Program-made: the position numbers and the translations under genes
In this document: one piece after another, positions 1-9,054 of the stretch
How the letters are laid out: every line of letters begins with the position of its first letter
Position numbering within the stretch: the first letter of the stretch is position 1
Notes under the pieces: generated by a model
The model's input: the letters and a program-made list of their open reading frames with translations, nothing else
Database searches by the model: none
Told to the model about the DNA's origin: nothing
NCBI GenBank assembly: GCA_045540335.1
Contig: JAZQHC010000049.1
Location: 19,482-83,481, forward strand
Origin: RGIG7213 sp045540335
Lineage (GTDB): Bacteria > Bacillota > Clostridia > Oscillospirales > CAG-272
Reading direction: 5' to 3'
Length of the DNA stretch: 64,000 nucleotides

Positions 1-585
1 GCGCGGTCTTATACCGTAATCTATAACCTTTTCGACCATGTTTACGTACTTTTCAAGTGCCGCCGCCCTTGTAAGGCCCATTTTGTTATATATATGATAG
101 TCTGAACAGCTTACCAGAATGCCGGTTTCTTTTATTCCGATATCTTTTACCAGCTTGAAATCATTTTCGTTTGCGCGTATCCAGCTTGTAACCTCGGGAA
201 ATTCAAGCCCTAAGGACATACATTCCTTTACCGCTTCTCTATCCTTTTCGGAATACACGAAAAATTCGCTTTGGCGAATTATACCCTTTTTACCGCCAAG
301 CTTGTTCAACAATTTAAATATGTGCACTATCTGCTCTACCGAAAACGGCGAGGTTGACTGCTGCCCATCACGGAAGGTCGTATCCGTTATCCATATATCG
401 GTTGGCATATTTATAGGCACGTGGCGATGGTTAAACGCCACCTTGGGAATAGAGTCGTAATCAAAAAGATTTCTGTAAAGATTAGGCGTTTCTCTTTCCT
501 GAAGTTGATATTTATATGCTGCTTGTTCAAGCAAATTTGTATGATTTGAGAACTTTATCTCTCTGTTATCGTTATTGCGATCCAT
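1..585 (-). CDS. 2-isopropylmalate synthase-like (HMGL family) enzyme, 5' part only
   Basis: This is the N-terminal 195 codons of a gene that continues beyond the left edge. The translation contains the signature WITDTTFRDGQQS (about residues 65-77) of the HMG-CoA lyase/isopropylmalate synthase TIM-barrel family, whose Asp binds the divalent metal and whose Arg is catalytic. Family members condense acetyl-CoA with a 2-oxoacid (isopropylmalate, citramalate or homocitrate synthases). The exact substrate cannot be read from this fragment. Two ATGs lie in tandem at 588 and 585; AGGAGGT at 597-591 is only 2 nt from the first and 5 nt from the second, so I choose 585. The gene has its own promoter and is divergent from the ferredoxin gene. 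Confidence 0.8.
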   Translation of the reverse strand, partial: MDRNNDNREIKFSNHTNLLEQAAYKYQLQERETPNLYRNLFDYDSIPKVAFNHRHVPINMPTDIWITDTTFRDGQQSTSPFSVEQIVHIFKLLNKLGGKKGIIRQSEFFVYSEKDREAVKECMSLGLEFPEVTSWIRANENDFKLVKDIGIKETGILVSCSDYHIYNKMGLTRAAALEKYVNMVEKVIDYGIRPR

Positions 586-649
586 CATTTACCTCCTACC
601 GTGCAATTTAGATATATAAAAAATTTACTTTCATACTGTTATCTTTATC

Positions 650-678
650 ATTATATCACAATTTTTGAATGTTTGCAA
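650..678 (-). promoter_or_regulatory. Sigma-A promoter of the isopropylmalate-synthase-like gene
   Basis: Read on the minus strand: TTGCAA (678-673), a 17-nt spacer and a perfect TATAAT (655-650). It lies about 65 nt upstream of the start at 585. Confidence 0.75.
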
Positions 679-727
679 TAGTATTTCTTGCATTTTTACT
701 GTTTTTTTTAAATTAAACAAATTAGAA

Positions 728-756
728 TTGACAAAACGCACCCGTTGTGGTATAAT
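728..756 (+). promoter_or_regulatory. Consensus sigma-A promoter of the ferredoxin gene
   Basis: Perfect TTGACA (728-733), 17-nt spacer, perfect TATAAT (751-756). Such full consensus suggests strong constitutive expression. The start codon is 33 nt downstream. Confidence 0.9.
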
Positions 757-788
757 AGTTAAAACTTAAATATATAAGGAGAACAATA

Positions 789-962
789 ATGGCTTACATC
801 ATTAACGACGAATGTGTTGCTTGCGGCGCATGCGAATCCGAATGCCCCGTAAGTGCTATTTCCGAAAAGGACGGCAAGTACGTTGTAAACGCAGACGAAT
901 GTCTTGATTGCGGCGCTTGTGCAGGTGTGTGCCCTGTTGGTGCACCCAACCCTGCAGAATAA
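789..962 (+). CDS. 2[4Fe-4S] clostridial-type ferredoxin
   Basis: A 57-residue protein with two CxxCxxCxxxCP motifs, CVACGACESECP (about 9-20) and CLDCGACAGVCP (about 38-49), which ligate two [4Fe-4S] clusters. Length and symmetry match clostridial low-potential ferredoxins, the cytoplasmic electron carriers for pyruvate:ferredoxin oxidoreductase, hydrogenases and radical SAM or flavin enzymes. AAGGAG at 776-781 is well spaced from the ATG. The gene is preceded by a consensus promoter and followed by a GC-rich hairpin, so it is probably expressed strongly as a short transcript. It points to an anaerobic lifestyle. Confidence 0.95.
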   Translation: MAYIINDECVACGACESECPVSAISEKDGKYVVNADECLDCGACAGVCPVGAPNPAE

Positions 963-978
963 TCGTTTTTTCGCCTTT

Positions 979-1002
979 ACCCCTGCTTTTACAAGCAGGG
1001 GT
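979..1002 (+). terminator. Hairpin after ferredoxin (weak or leaky terminator)
   Basis: A perfect 10-bp stem (ACCCCTGCTT at 979-988 with AAGCAGGGGT at 993-1002) around a TTAC loop. No U-run follows, so it may only attenuate or protect the ferredoxin mRNA and let some transcription pass to the next gene. Confidence 0.55.
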
Positions 1003-1026
1003 GATGTGCTTTAATGAGGTTTTATT

Positions 1027-1755
1027 TTGGATAAGGTTAATTGTGATATTTCAATAATTCAAGACAAATACGGTTTAAAATACGGAACAGATGCGTATCT
1101 TCTGTACGCATTTATGCCGCGTTATTCAAAAAGCACCGTATGCGAAGCCGGATGCGGGTCGGGCATAATATCCATTTTGATTTTAAAAGGCGAAAAAGCA
1201 GCTTCTGCACTTTGTTTGGACGTGCAGCAGCATATTTGCCGAATAGCCGCGCAAAACGCCGAGGAAAACGGGCTTACAAACAAAATGAAGGTTGTTTGCA
1301 GTGACGTTCTTGATTATGCCCCCGAAAAAGAAGTTGATTCATTCGTGTGCAATCCCCCTTATATGAAGGCAGACAGCGGTGCGGTAAACACACATACCGA
1401 AAAATACATTGCCCGTCACGAAACAAGTGCAGATATAAGTGCCTTTATGAGGTGCGCGTACCGTTCGTTAAAGGACGGCGGCTGTGCCTATTTCGTTTAT
1501 CGGCCCGACAGGTGCGCCGATATAATAAATGCAATGAAGGGCGCGAAAATAGAACCGAAGGTAATAACGTTCGTTCACGCAACGCAAAGGCACGAGCCTT
1601 GTCTTATGCTGATAAAGGGCAAGAAGAACGCATCTTCAGGTATGATGGTAACGAGGCCGTTGATAATATACGAACAAAACGCGGGCGGAAATTATTCTGC
1701 CGATATGAATTACATTTACGAAAAAGGGTCCTTCCCTGAAGGATTTTTCAGGTGA
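1027..1755 (+). CDS. trmN6: tRNA1(Val) (adenine37-N6)-methyltransferase-like (TrmN6/YfiC family)
   Basis: A 242-residue class I SAM methyltransferase. The SAM-binding glycine loop EAGCGSGIIS is near residues 40-49 and the catalytic FVCNPPY, typical of N6-adenine methyltransferases, near 105-111. The family in E. coli (YfiC) methylates A37 of tRNA1Val; clostridial homologues are annotated the same way but few have been tested. The start is TTG at 1027, supported by GAGG at 1016-1019; the only nearby ATG is in another frame. Its stop overlaps the GTG start of rsmI, the pairing often seen in Bacillota. Confidence 0.85.
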   Translation: MDKVNCDISIIQDKYGLKYGTDAYLLYAFMPRYSKSTVCEAGCGSGIISILILKGEKAASALCLDVQQHICRIAAQNAEENGLTNKMKVVCSDVLDYAPEKEVDSFVCNPPYMKADSGAVNTHTEKYIARHETSADISAFMRCAYRSLKDGGCAYFVYRPDRCADIINAMKGAKIEPKVITFVHATQRHEPCLMLIKGKKNASSGMMVTRPLIIYEQNAGGNYSADMNYIYEKGSFPEGFFR

Positions 1756-2642
1756 GTATGAGCAGTATGAAAAACATAGACCGTCTGTATGAAGAGGAAG
1801 ACGGCAAAAACAAAATAGAAAAAGGTACGTTATACATCGTATCTACACCGATAGGTAACCTTTCTGATATGACGTATCGTGCAGTACACGTTCTTTCGGG
1901 GGTGGATTTTATTGCCGCCGAGGACACGAGAAACACACCGAAGCTGCTTATGCACTACGGTATAAAAAAGCCGCTTGTATCTTATTTCGAGCATAATAAA
2001 GCCCAACGCGGCGCACAAATTGCCGAAAGGCTTTTGCAAGGGGAATCATGTGCCTTGGTAACCGATGCGGGAACACCCGCAATAAGCGACCCCGGGGAAG
2101 ACCTTGTAAAGCTTTGCCGCAGTATGAATATACCTACAGTACCCGTACCCGGTGCATGTGCGGCAATAACCGCGCTGACGGTAAGCGGTCTTTTTACTGC
2201 AAAATTTGCCTTTGAGGGCTTTTTAACCACCGCAAAAGGCGATAGGCGCGCCAGACTTGAAGAAATAAAGCACGACAAACGAACGCTTATATTTTACGAA
2301 GCGCCACACAAGCTTCACGATACATTGTGCGACCTTCGTGCGGTATTAGGCAACAGAAGCATCGCGCTTTGCCGTGAATTAACAAAGATAAACGAGGAAG
2401 TTATAAACTTCACCTTTGACGATGCAATAAGCTATTATTCCGAAAAGCGCCCCAAGGGTGAATTTGTAATAGTGGTTGAAGGGTACAAGGAATCTGCAGA
2501 AGATGCGTTTTGGGCAAATATGTCTGAAACAGAGCACGTGCAATTCTACATCAACGGCGGAATGCAAAAAATGGATGCAATAAAAGCCGCCGCCAAGGAT
2601 AGAAAGATGCCAAAAGGGGAGTTATATAAAAAGCTGTTATGA
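1752..2642 (+). CDS. rsmI: 16S rRNA (cytidine1402-2'-O)-methyltransferase
   Basis: A 296-residue tetrapyrrole-methylase-fold protein. Family motifs include LYIVSTPIGNL, AAEDTRNTPKLL, LVTDAGTPAISDPG and FEGFL. RsmI 2'-O-methylates C1402 in the decoding centre, together with RsmH. The GTG at 1752 is favoured because GAAGGA (1738-1743) is correctly spaced; an ATG two codons in would be too close to its nearest purine tract. It overlaps trmN6 by 4 nt and nagA by 4 nt (ATGA), so the three are translationally coupled. Confidence 0.93.
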   Translation: MSMSSMKNIDRLYEEEDGKNKIEKGTLYIVSTPIGNLSDMTYRAVHVLSGVDFIAAEDTRNTPKLLMHYGIKKPLVSYFEHNKAQRGAQIAERLLQGESCALVTDAGTPAISDPGEDLVKLCRSMNIPTVPVPGACAAITALTVSGLFTAKFAFEGFLTTAKGDRRARLEEIKHDKRTLIFYEAPHKLHDTLCDLRAVLGNRSIALCRELTKINEEVINFTFDDAISYYSEKRPKGEFVIVVEGYKESAEDAFWANMSETEHVQFYINGGMQKMDAIKAAAKDRKMPKGELYKKLL

Positions 2643-3757
2643 AAATTGAAAACGTTCTTATATTTAATACCGACCAATGCAAGTTTATGCACGGTTCCCT
2701 CTCACACGAAAACGGTATTATAACCGAAATACTGTACGATGGCGAAAGCGGAGAGGGCTGCGACCGCATTATACCCGGATTTGTTGAGGTTCATACGCAC
2801 GGCAGATGCGGATATGATATCATGGCTTGCGGCGAAACCGACCTTGTGAAAATGAGCAAGGAATACGCCAAAACAGGCGTTACTTCTCTTTTCCCCACCG
2901 TGATGACTGCGCCATTTGAAGAAATAGAAAAATCTATCTACAACATAAAATCGTCTGCCGACAAATGCGCGTGCCATATAGACGGTGTTCACGTAGAGGG
3001 CCCATATATAAGTGCAAAAAGGCCGGGCTGCCATACGATTGATTTGATAAGAAATCCCAAAAGTGAAGAATTGCTTTCTCTTATAGAAAAAATTTCTCCG
3101 TTGAAGGCACATTTTACGATTGCCCCCGAGGAAATCGGCGGTGTTTCTGCTGTTGAAGCCTGCGTACGCGCAGGGGCAACTGTCGGTATCGGTCACAGCG
3201 ATGCAACATACGACGTTTGCCAAAGCGCACTTAATATAGGTGCTTGCACCTTTACGCACACCTTTAACGCTATGCGCCCGCTTCTTCATAGAGAGCCGGG
3301 GTGTGTCGGCTGTGCATTGGAAAGCGATGCCTTTGCAGAATTTATTGCAGACGGCATACATCTTTCCCCCCACGTTATAAATCTTTCGTACAAAGCAAAA
3401 GGAAACGATAAATTCGTGCTTGTTACCGATTCGATTGCCGCAGCAGGCATGCCTGACGGTGAATATGCTTTATCCGGAATTCCGGTAAGCGTTACAAACG
3501 GTAAGATAACCACGAAAGACGGAACTATTGCGGGTTCTGCCTTAAGCATGCCGAACGCCGTTAAAAACCTTATGGAATTTGCCAAAATACCGTTTGAAGA
3601 AGCCCTTATCTGTGCCACGGCAAACCCTGCAAAGCAGGTTGGCATTTACGACAAGTGCGGATCATTGGAAAAGGGCAAGCGTGCGGATATTGTAGTTATC
3701 CCGCACGACGGTTTTGCTATCAAAAACGTATTGGTAGGCGGTAAATTTTTATATTGA
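2639..3757 (+). CDS. nagA: N-acetylglucosamine-6-phosphate deacetylase
   Basis: A 372-residue amidohydrolase. Visible motifs are VHTHGRCGYD (His52, His54), HVEGPY (metal ligand Glu120), IGHSDAT (His186), THTFNAM (His207) and the catalytic Asp264 in LVTDS. The enzyme deacetylates GlcNAc-6-P to glucosamine-6-P in amino-sugar and peptidoglycan recycling. No nagB is present in the window; a BadF-type GlcNAc-kinase-like gene lies far off at 51555. ATGA overlap with rsmI indicates coupling to RNA-modification genes rather than to a sugar regulon. A strong terminator follows. Confidence 0.93.
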   Translation: MKIENVLIFNTDQCKFMHGSLSHENGIITEILYDGESGEGCDRIIPGFVEVHTHGRCGYDIMACGETDLVKMSKEYAKTGVTSLFPTVMTAPFEEIEKSIYNIKSSADKCACHIDGVHVEGPYISAKRPGCHTIDLIRNPKSEELLSLIEKISPLKAHFTIAPEEIGGVSAVEACVRAGATVGIGHSDATYDVCQSALNIGACTFTHTFNAMRPLLHREPGCVGCALESDAFAEFIADGIHLSPHVINLSYKAKGNDKFVLVTDSIAAAGMPDGEYALSGIPVSVTNGKITTKDGTIAGSALSMPNAVKNLMEFAKIPFEEALICATANPAKQVGIYDKCGSLEKGKRADIVVIPHDGFAIKNVLVGGKFLY

Positions 3758-3774
3758 CCGTTTAAGATCATTAA

Positions 3775-3818
3775 AAACACCCCATAATCCGAAAAAGAAA
3801 GTTTATGGGGTGTTTTTT
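3775..3818 (+). terminator. Rho-independent terminator after nagA, touching the next start codon
   Basis: AAACACCCCATAA (3775-3787) pairs with TTATGGGGTGTTT (3803-3815), and the U-run ends at 3818. The next base begins the ATG of the downstream membrane-protein gene, whose only Shine-Dalgarno-like sequence (GGGGTG, 3807-3812) is inside the stem. Confidence 0.85.
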
Positions 3819-4640
3819 ATGAACGATTTAACGGTAGGCCAAAAAAGAAAAACCATATTTGCAGCCGCTTGGCACACGTCTGAATTTTTCACCGCAGATG
3901 CCAAGCGTATTTTACGAACGGAAAATACGTTTTTCCGCCTTTGCACATCTTCTGCCATAGCATACACGGTGTGTCTTTGCTTTGTTTTTCTTATCGTGTC
4001 AACAAACGTATTTTTTTCAAAAACAGGCATACACACGTTATCCGTACACGCACACAAGCTGCTTTATTGCGGCATTCTTGCTATACTGCTTTTGATTGGC
4101 GGATTTTTTGCCTACGGCGCACTGTGCGGATTGTTAAAATCCTGCACGCCAAATAATTGTGATAACGCTTTTTCCGTATTCACCTCTCAAAAAAATCTGC
4201 AGACCGTTTTCCGTGGATATATAGTAAATTTAATTGCACTTATGCCGGTTTTGACTTTAGCAACGTTAACGGTGTCTGTTTTAACGGATATGCGCGGTTT
4301 TAGTATTCAAAGCGGAATATTTTGCGGAATTATGATATTGACATGTTTATATTTATTATGTATAATAAGATGTGTGCTTACCGTGTATGAATACATTATT
4401 TTCGCTTCGGGTACGCTTGCTGATGCACTTCGGCTTTGTTCAGGCCATTTTGGCGAATATATATGCCTTTGTATCCGAACGATACCGCACGTCTTTTTAG
4501 GTATTGCCTCTGCAGGCGTGCTATTTGTTTTTTATACCTTACCGCATATTTCATCGTGCAAGTACGCCTTTGCATCATACTTGTGCGATCTTCAAGCTAT
4601 AAACGATAACAAGAAAGGAATAAATATCGATGGAAAATAA
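3819..4640 (+). CDS. Predicted polytopic membrane protein, function unknown
   Basis: A 273-residue protein I do not recognise by name. A charged amphipathic N-terminus (about 1-42) precedes at least five hydrophobic segments, near 45-67, 80-105, 133-156, 162-187 and 215-238. It is rich in Cys within the membrane segments. The ATG at 3819 follows the U-run of the nagA terminator directly; an in-frame GTG at 3810 within the stem is an alternative start. The end overlaps metG by 11 nt, so both are probably translated from one mRNA. No catalytic motif is visible. The layout (soluble head, four to six helices) recalls DUF975-like integral membrane proteins, but that is only a resemblance. Confidence 0.65.
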   Translation: MNDLTVGQKRKTIFAAAWHTSEFFTADAKRILRTENTFFRLCTSSAIAYTVCLCFVFLIVSTNVFFSKTGIHTLSVHAHKLLYCGILAILLLIGGFFAYGALCGLLKSCTPNNCDNAFSVFTSQKNLQTVFRGYIVNLIALMPVLTLATLTVSVLTDMRGFSIQSGIFCGIMILTCLYLLCIIRCVLTVYEYIIFASGTLADALRLCSGHFGEYICLCIRTIPHVFLGIASAGVLFVFYTLPHISSCKYAFASYLCDLQAINDNKKGINIDGK

Positions 4641-6555
4641 AGGAAAGTTTTATTTATCTACCGCTATTGCCTATGCTTCAAAAAAGCCTCACATAGGCAA
4701 TACATATGAAGTTATATTTGCCGACTGTATTGCAAGATATAAAAGGCTTTGCGGTTACGACGTTCATTTTCTTACAGGAACAGATGAACACGGCCAAAAA
4801 ATAGAGGATCTTGCAAAGCAAGAGGGTATTTCCCCGAAAGAATACGTTGATAAAATTTCAGGCATAATTAAAGACTTATGGGACGGTGTAGGTGCAAGCT
4901 ACGACCGTTTTATACGCACAACGGACGAAGATCACGAACGTGCCGTTACGCACATCTTCAACAAGCTGTACGAGCAAGGCGATATTTACAAAAGCGAATA
5001 CGAGGGTTGGTATTGCGTGCCGTGCGAATCCTTTTTCACCGAAACACAGCTTAAAGACGGCAAATGCCCCGATTGCGGTGCAGAAGTGAAAAAAACAAAG
5101 GAAGAAGCATACTTCCTTGCGATGAGCAAGTATCAAGACAAATTGATGAAGCACATAGAAGAAAACCCCGACTTCATCGTACCCGAATCAAGAAAGAAGG
5201 AAATGGTACACAACTTTTTGAAGCCCGGTCTTCAGGATCTTTGCGTTTCCCGTTCCTCATTCAAATGGGGCATCCCCGTTGAATTCGACCAAAAGCACGT
5301 TATCTACGTTTGGATAGACGCGCTTTCCAACTACATCACAGGCTTGGGATACGACGTAAACGAGCAAGGCGAGCTTTATAAAAAATACTGGCCTTGCGAC
5401 GTTCACATTATCGGTAAAGATATTCTTCGCTTCCACACCATATATTGGCCTATCGTTCTTATGGCTTTGGGCGAACCGTTGCCCAAGCAAGTATTCGGCC
5501 ACCCGTGGCTTTTATTCGGTCAGGATAAGATGAGTAAATCAAAGGGCAACGTAATATACGCAGACGATCTTATAAAGCACTTCGGTGCAGACGGATGCCG
5601 TTACTACGTGCTTGCGGAAATGCCGTATGCAAACGACGGATCTATAACATACGAAAGCGTTATAACACGCTACAACAGCGACCTTGCAAATAATCTCGGT
5701 AACCTTACAAAGCGCACCGGTGCAATGATAAACAAATATCAAAACGGTATCATTATTGCCCCGGGTGAAGACGAGGGTACAGACGCCGAATTGAAAGCCG
5801 AGGTTTCTTCTGCCGTAAGCGAATACTTCAAATTGATGGACGAGTATAAAACTGCCGATGCCGCAAACACAATTTTCACAATGCTGCGCCGTGCAAACAA
5901 ATATATCGACGAAACGATGCCTTGGGCATTGGCAAAGGACGAAGCGAAATCCGCAAGGCTTTCAACAGTTCTTTACAACCTTCTTGAATGTATCAGGGTC
6001 GGTGCGGTATTGCTTGCACCGTTTATGCCGGAAACATCTGCAAAAATATTCTCCCTTTTGGGCACTGAAAAATGCGATTTCGACAGCGTTGCATCATTCG
6101 GCGCGTTGGAATACGGCATCAAGGTAACCGACGGCGATGCTTTATTTAATCGTGTAGATGAAGAAAAAATGGCACAAGCCCTTAAAGAAGACGCAGAAAG
6201 ATCAATGCCGAAAATACAAAAGCCCGAACCCGTTGCCGAAATCGGTATAGAACAGTTTATGGGTACAGAGCTTCGCACAGCGCAGATAATCGCTTGCGAG
6301 CCCGTTGCAAAATCCGACAAGCTTTTGAAGCTTCAGGTAGATCTTGGATACGAGCAAAGGCAGGTTGTTTCCGGTATTGCAAAATTCTACAAGCCTGCTG
6401 ATCTTATCGGCAAAAAGATAATTCTTGTTGCAAACCTGAAGCCCGTTAAATTAAGGGGCGTTGATTCGTACGGAATGATACTTGCAAGCGGCGAAGAGGA
6501 AGTACGCGTTATATTCCTTGATGAAAGCACCCCCTTGGGCGAGCGTATCAGATAA
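4630..6555 (+). CDS. metG: Methionyl-tRNA synthetase
   Basis: A 641-residue class I aminoacyl-tRNA synthetase. The HIGH motif appears as PHIGN (about 19-23), the zinc-binding CxxC pairs CVPC and CPDC lie near 130-150, and KMSKS near 300-304. The C-terminal part (about 540-641) is the EMAPII/Arc1-like OB-fold tRNA-binding domain used for dimerisation. It charges tRNA(Met) in the cytosol. AAAGGA precedes the ATG. It overlaps tatD by one base (TAATG), the classic metG-tatD arrangement of Bacillota. Confidence 0.97.
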   Translation: MENKGKFYLSTAIAYASKKPHIGNTYEVIFADCIARYKRLCGYDVHFLTGTDEHGQKIEDLAKQEGISPKEYVDKISGIIKDLWDGVGASYDRFIRTTDEDHERAVTHIFNKLYEQGDIYKSEYEGWYCVPCESFFTETQLKDGKCPDCGAEVKKTKEEAYFLAMSKYQDKLMKHIEENPDFIVPESRKKEMVHNFLKPGLQDLCVSRSSFKWGIPVEFDQKHVIYVWIDALSNYITGLGYDVNEQGELYKKYWPCDVHIIGKDILRFHTIYWPIVLMALGEPLPKQVFGHPWLLFGQDKMSKSKGNVIYADDLIKHFGADGCRYYVLAEMPYANDGSITYESVITRYNSDLANNLGNLTKRTGAMINKYQNGIIIAPGEDEGTDAELKAEVSSAVSEYFKLMDEYKTADAANTIFTMLRRANKYIDETMPWALAKDEAKSARLSTVLYNLLECIRVGAVLLAPFMPETSAKIFSLLGTEKCDFDSVASFGALEYGIKVTDGDALFNRVDEEKMAQALKEDAERSMPKIQKPEPVAEIGIEQFMGTELRTAQIIACEPVAKSDKLLKLQVDLGYEQRQVVSGIAKFYKPADLIGKKIILVANLKPVKLRGVDSYGMILASGEEEVRVIFLDESTPLGERIR

Positions 6556-7334
6556 TGCTGTTTGACACACACGCACATTACGATGACGAGAGATTTGCCA
6601 ACATGGATAACGGGCAAACCGTTGATTCTCTACTTTCTTCATTGTTTGAAAGCGGCGTTGGCAAGATAATCAATGCAGGCACTAACTTACAGACAAGCCA
6701 AAAAAGTATAGATTTTGCCGAAAAATACAGCGGTATGTACGCCGCAGTCGGGATACATCCCTCCGATTGCTTCAAATATGAGGATATGCAGTCTGTTTTA
6801 GATAAGATATCCTCTCTGTCACAGCATGAAAAGGTTGTTGCCATAGGCGAGATAGGGCTTGATTACCATTACGATTTTTCCCCTAAAAACACACAAAAGC
6901 AATGGTTTGCCGCACAGCTTGATTTAGCACGGAGATTAGACCTTCCCGTAATAATACACGACAGGGATGCACACGGCGACGTTTTTGATATGTTAAGGGC
7001 GTGCAAAGGCATACGTGCAGTTATGCATAGCTGCTCTGAAAGTGCTGAAACGGTGCGTCAACTTACAAAACTGGGGCATTACGTATCTTTTTCGGGAAGC
7101 CTTACGTTTAAAAACGCTTCTTCCGTTGTTCAAGCAGCCGAAGCTGCACCTATTGATATGATACTTATAGAAACCGACTGTCCTTATCTTGCACCTGTAC
7201 CATTTCGCGGCAAGATGAATCACAGCGGCTTAATGAAGCATACAGCAGAAAAATTGGCGGAAATAAAAGGCGTTTCTTACGAAGAAATATGCCGTATAAC
7301 ATTTGAAAACGCAGTTCGCTTTTTCAAACTTTAA
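6555..7334 (+). CDS. tatD: TatD-family metal-dependent DNase
   Basis: A 259-residue TIM-barrel hydrolase. Metal-site motifs THAHYDD (5-11), GEIGLDYHYD (about 95-104), VIIHDRDAHGD and the terminal ETDCPYLAPVP are all present. The family has Mg2+-dependent 3'-5' exonuclease or deoxyribonuclease activity and has been linked to DNA repair and fragmentation. The ATG overlaps the metG stop, so the two are co-translated. Confidence 0.93.
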   Translation: MLFDTHAHYDDERFANMDNGQTVDSLLSSLFESGVGKIINAGTNLQTSQKSIDFAEKYSGMYAAVGIHPSDCFKYEDMQSVLDKISSLSQHEKVVAIGEIGLDYHYDFSPKNTQKQWFAAQLDLARRLDLPVIIHDRDAHGDVFDMLRACKGIRAVMHSCSESAETVRQLTKLGHYVSFSGSLTFKNASSVVQAAEAAPIDMILIETDCPYLAPVPFRGKMNHSGLMKHTAEKLAEIKGVSYEEICRITFENAVRFFKL

Positions 7335-7348
7335 CGAAAGGGAATACT

Positions 7349-8575
7349 ATGAAAAAAGTTACCTCATTTATTGCAGTCGTTCTTTGCGCGTTAACGTTGT
7401 TTTCTTGTGCAAAAGATACTGTAAGCCAACAAACCGACACACAACAGCCTTTGCAAACGGAAGCAGACGCACAAACCCAAGCACAAACGACCCCCGAAGA
7501 TACCGCCGAAGAAACGACCCCCAAAACAGAAGGCGAAACAACCGAGGATTACATAGCGTATCTTATGGGCTTGGGATTTCCGAAGGATTATGCACAATTG
7601 CTTGAACCGTTGCACAAAAGGCACCCCGAATGGCAGTTTAACCCTATTAAAATAACCGATCTTTCCAACGGAAAATACACTTGGAATTACGTTATCGAAA
7701 AAGAAATCGAGGATGACGAAAACAACACCGTATATTATACGTTAAGTGACGCGATGGACTATGCTATCGACGACAAGCTTGTTGAATCGGGAATCTGGTT
7801 CAGGGCAAAGCGCGAATCGGTTGAATTTTTTATGGACCCGCGCAATTTCTTAACGGAAAATAACATTTTCATGTTTGAAAACCTTCAGGGCGACGTAACA
7901 GATTCAACCCTTGCGGTTGAATGCCTGCTTGACGGTACGTTTATGTTCCGTGCCAATATGGGCGATAATGGCAGCAACATGAAATATTCGGAATGCTTCG
8001 TTGAAGTAGGTAAAAAGGTGGGCATCAGCCCGCTGATGATTGCAGCCAGACTTCGCCAAGAGCAGGGCGTTTCGGGCACAAGCGCGCTGATATCAGGCAC
8101 TTGCGGAAATACCCTTTGGGAGTATTACAGCAATCAAACGAATAGTGCACCCGCAAGCGGATACAGTGAAGGAAGCCTTAAAGCATATAACGGTTACTAC
8201 AACTTTTTCAACATCGAAGCAACCGGCACGGGCAGATTTGCAACGCTTCTTGCAGGCATGAAGGAAGCGCAAAACGGCGGTTGGACAAGCCGATACAAGG
8301 CAATCGAAGGCGGCGCAACAAAGGTAAAATCACGTTATATAGACGATTTCCAACAAACGCTGTATTTCCAAAAGTTTAATATAGACCCGCGCTCGCACAG
8401 AAATTTCTGGGGGCAGTATATGCAAGCTATACATGCAGCATACGACGAGGGCAGATCAACCTTTAATGCTTACAGACGTGCAAATCTTTTAAACAACCCC
8501 TTTGTATTTGACATACCTGTTTTCGAAGGTATGCCCGAATCACCCTGTCCCGACCCGGGAACAAGATATTCTTAA
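7349..8575 (+). CDS. Lipoprotein with glucosaminidase-like (LytD/Atl-type) domain
   Basis: A 408-residue secreted protein. The signal peptide ends in a lipobox (TLFSC) with Cys20 as the likely lipidated residue. A Thr/Gln-rich linker (about 24-62) follows. Next comes a segment (MGLGFPKDYAQLLEPLHKRH, continuing to HPEWQF) typical of clostridial glucosaminidase-domain proteins, which recall endo-beta-N-acetylglucosaminidase autolysins. The lysozyme-like part (about 210-370) has AARLRQEQGVSG and YNFFNIEATG, where the Glu of RQEQ is the probable catalytic acid. It should cut glycan strands at the outer membrane face. AAAGGG lies upstream of the ATG. It sits 14 nt behind tatD and so may share its transcript. 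Confidence 0.8.
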   Translation: MKKVTSFIAVVLCALTLFSCAKDTVSQQTDTQQPLQTEADAQTQAQTTPEDTAEETTPKTEGETTEDYIAYLMGLGFPKDYAQLLEPLHKRHPEWQFNPIKITDLSNGKYTWNYVIEKEIEDDENNTVYYTLSDAMDYAIDDKLVESGIWFRAKRESVEFFMDPRNFLTENNIFMFENLQGDVTDSTLAVECLLDGTFMFRANMGDNGSNMKYSECFVEVGKKVGISPLMIAARLRQEQGVSGTSALISGTCGNTLWEYYSNQTNSAPASGYSEGSLKAYNGYYNFFNIEATGTGRFATLLAGMKEAQNGGWTSRYKAIEGGATKVKSRYIDDFQQTLYFQKFNIDPRSHRNFWGQYMQAIHAAYDEGRSTFNAYRRANLLNNPFVFDIPVFEGMPESPCPDPGTRYS

Positions 8576-8585
8576 TAGGTACGTT

Positions 8586-9050
8586 ATGGATAGATGTAAA
8601 TCAGCAGCCGAATTTTTCACAAGCGGATGTAACTGCTCGCAAGCGGTATTTGCCGCTTTTGCGGATATCATGGGTATAGACAAAAACGATGCTTTGCGCC
8701 TTTCCTCCTCGTTTGGGGGCGGCATGGGCAGAATGCGCGAAGTATGCGGCGCGTGCAGCGGTATGTTTATGGTTGCAGGTATGCTTTACGGCACTACAGA
8801 CAGCGATAACGAATCAGCAAAAGCCGCACATTACGCACTTATTCAAGAAATGGCACGCCGTTTTAAAGAAAAAAACAACGGCACTATTATCTGCCGCGAA
8901 TTATTAAGCGGGCTTGCCGCAGGAAAATCGACATCTCCTATACCGGAGCACCGCTGTGCCGAATATTACAAAGCAAGGCCGTGTATGAAATTCGTGCTTG
9001 ACGCAGTTGAAATAACCGAGCAGATAATAAAAGAAAAAGAAGAAAAATAG
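8586..9050 (+). CDS. C_GCAxxG_C_C family (putative redox-active) protein
   Basis: A 154-residue protein with GCNCSQAVFAAF (Cys15, Cys17), SFGGGMGRMREVCGACSG (Cys54, Cys57) and later conserved cysteines, the pattern that names this family. Members are predicted to carry a redox or metal cofactor; their reaction is unknown. The ATG at 8586 removes a 74-nt overlap with the lipoprotein gene that a further upstream start would need, and the conserved domain begins there. Its ribosome site is poor (TAGG), consistent with coupling to the gene upstream. A terminator ends the run. Confidence 0.8.
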   Translation: MDRCKSAAEFFTSGCNCSQAVFAAFADIMGIDKNDALRLSSSFGGGMGRMREVCGACSGMFMVAGMLYGTTDSDNESAKAAHYALIQEMARRFKEKNNGTIICRELLSGLAAGKSTSPIPEHRCAEYYKARPCMKFVLDAVEITEQIIKEKEEK

Positions 9051-9054
9051 CTTT

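Noticed and set aside
119..460. A 113-codon plus-strand open frame at the left edge
   Set aside because: It is antisense to the isopropylmalate-synthase-like gene, which has strong motifs in frame.
2702..3373. A 223-codon minus-strand open frame
   Set aside because: Opposite nagA, whose motifs are clear. Composition and lack of a ribosome site make it non-coding.
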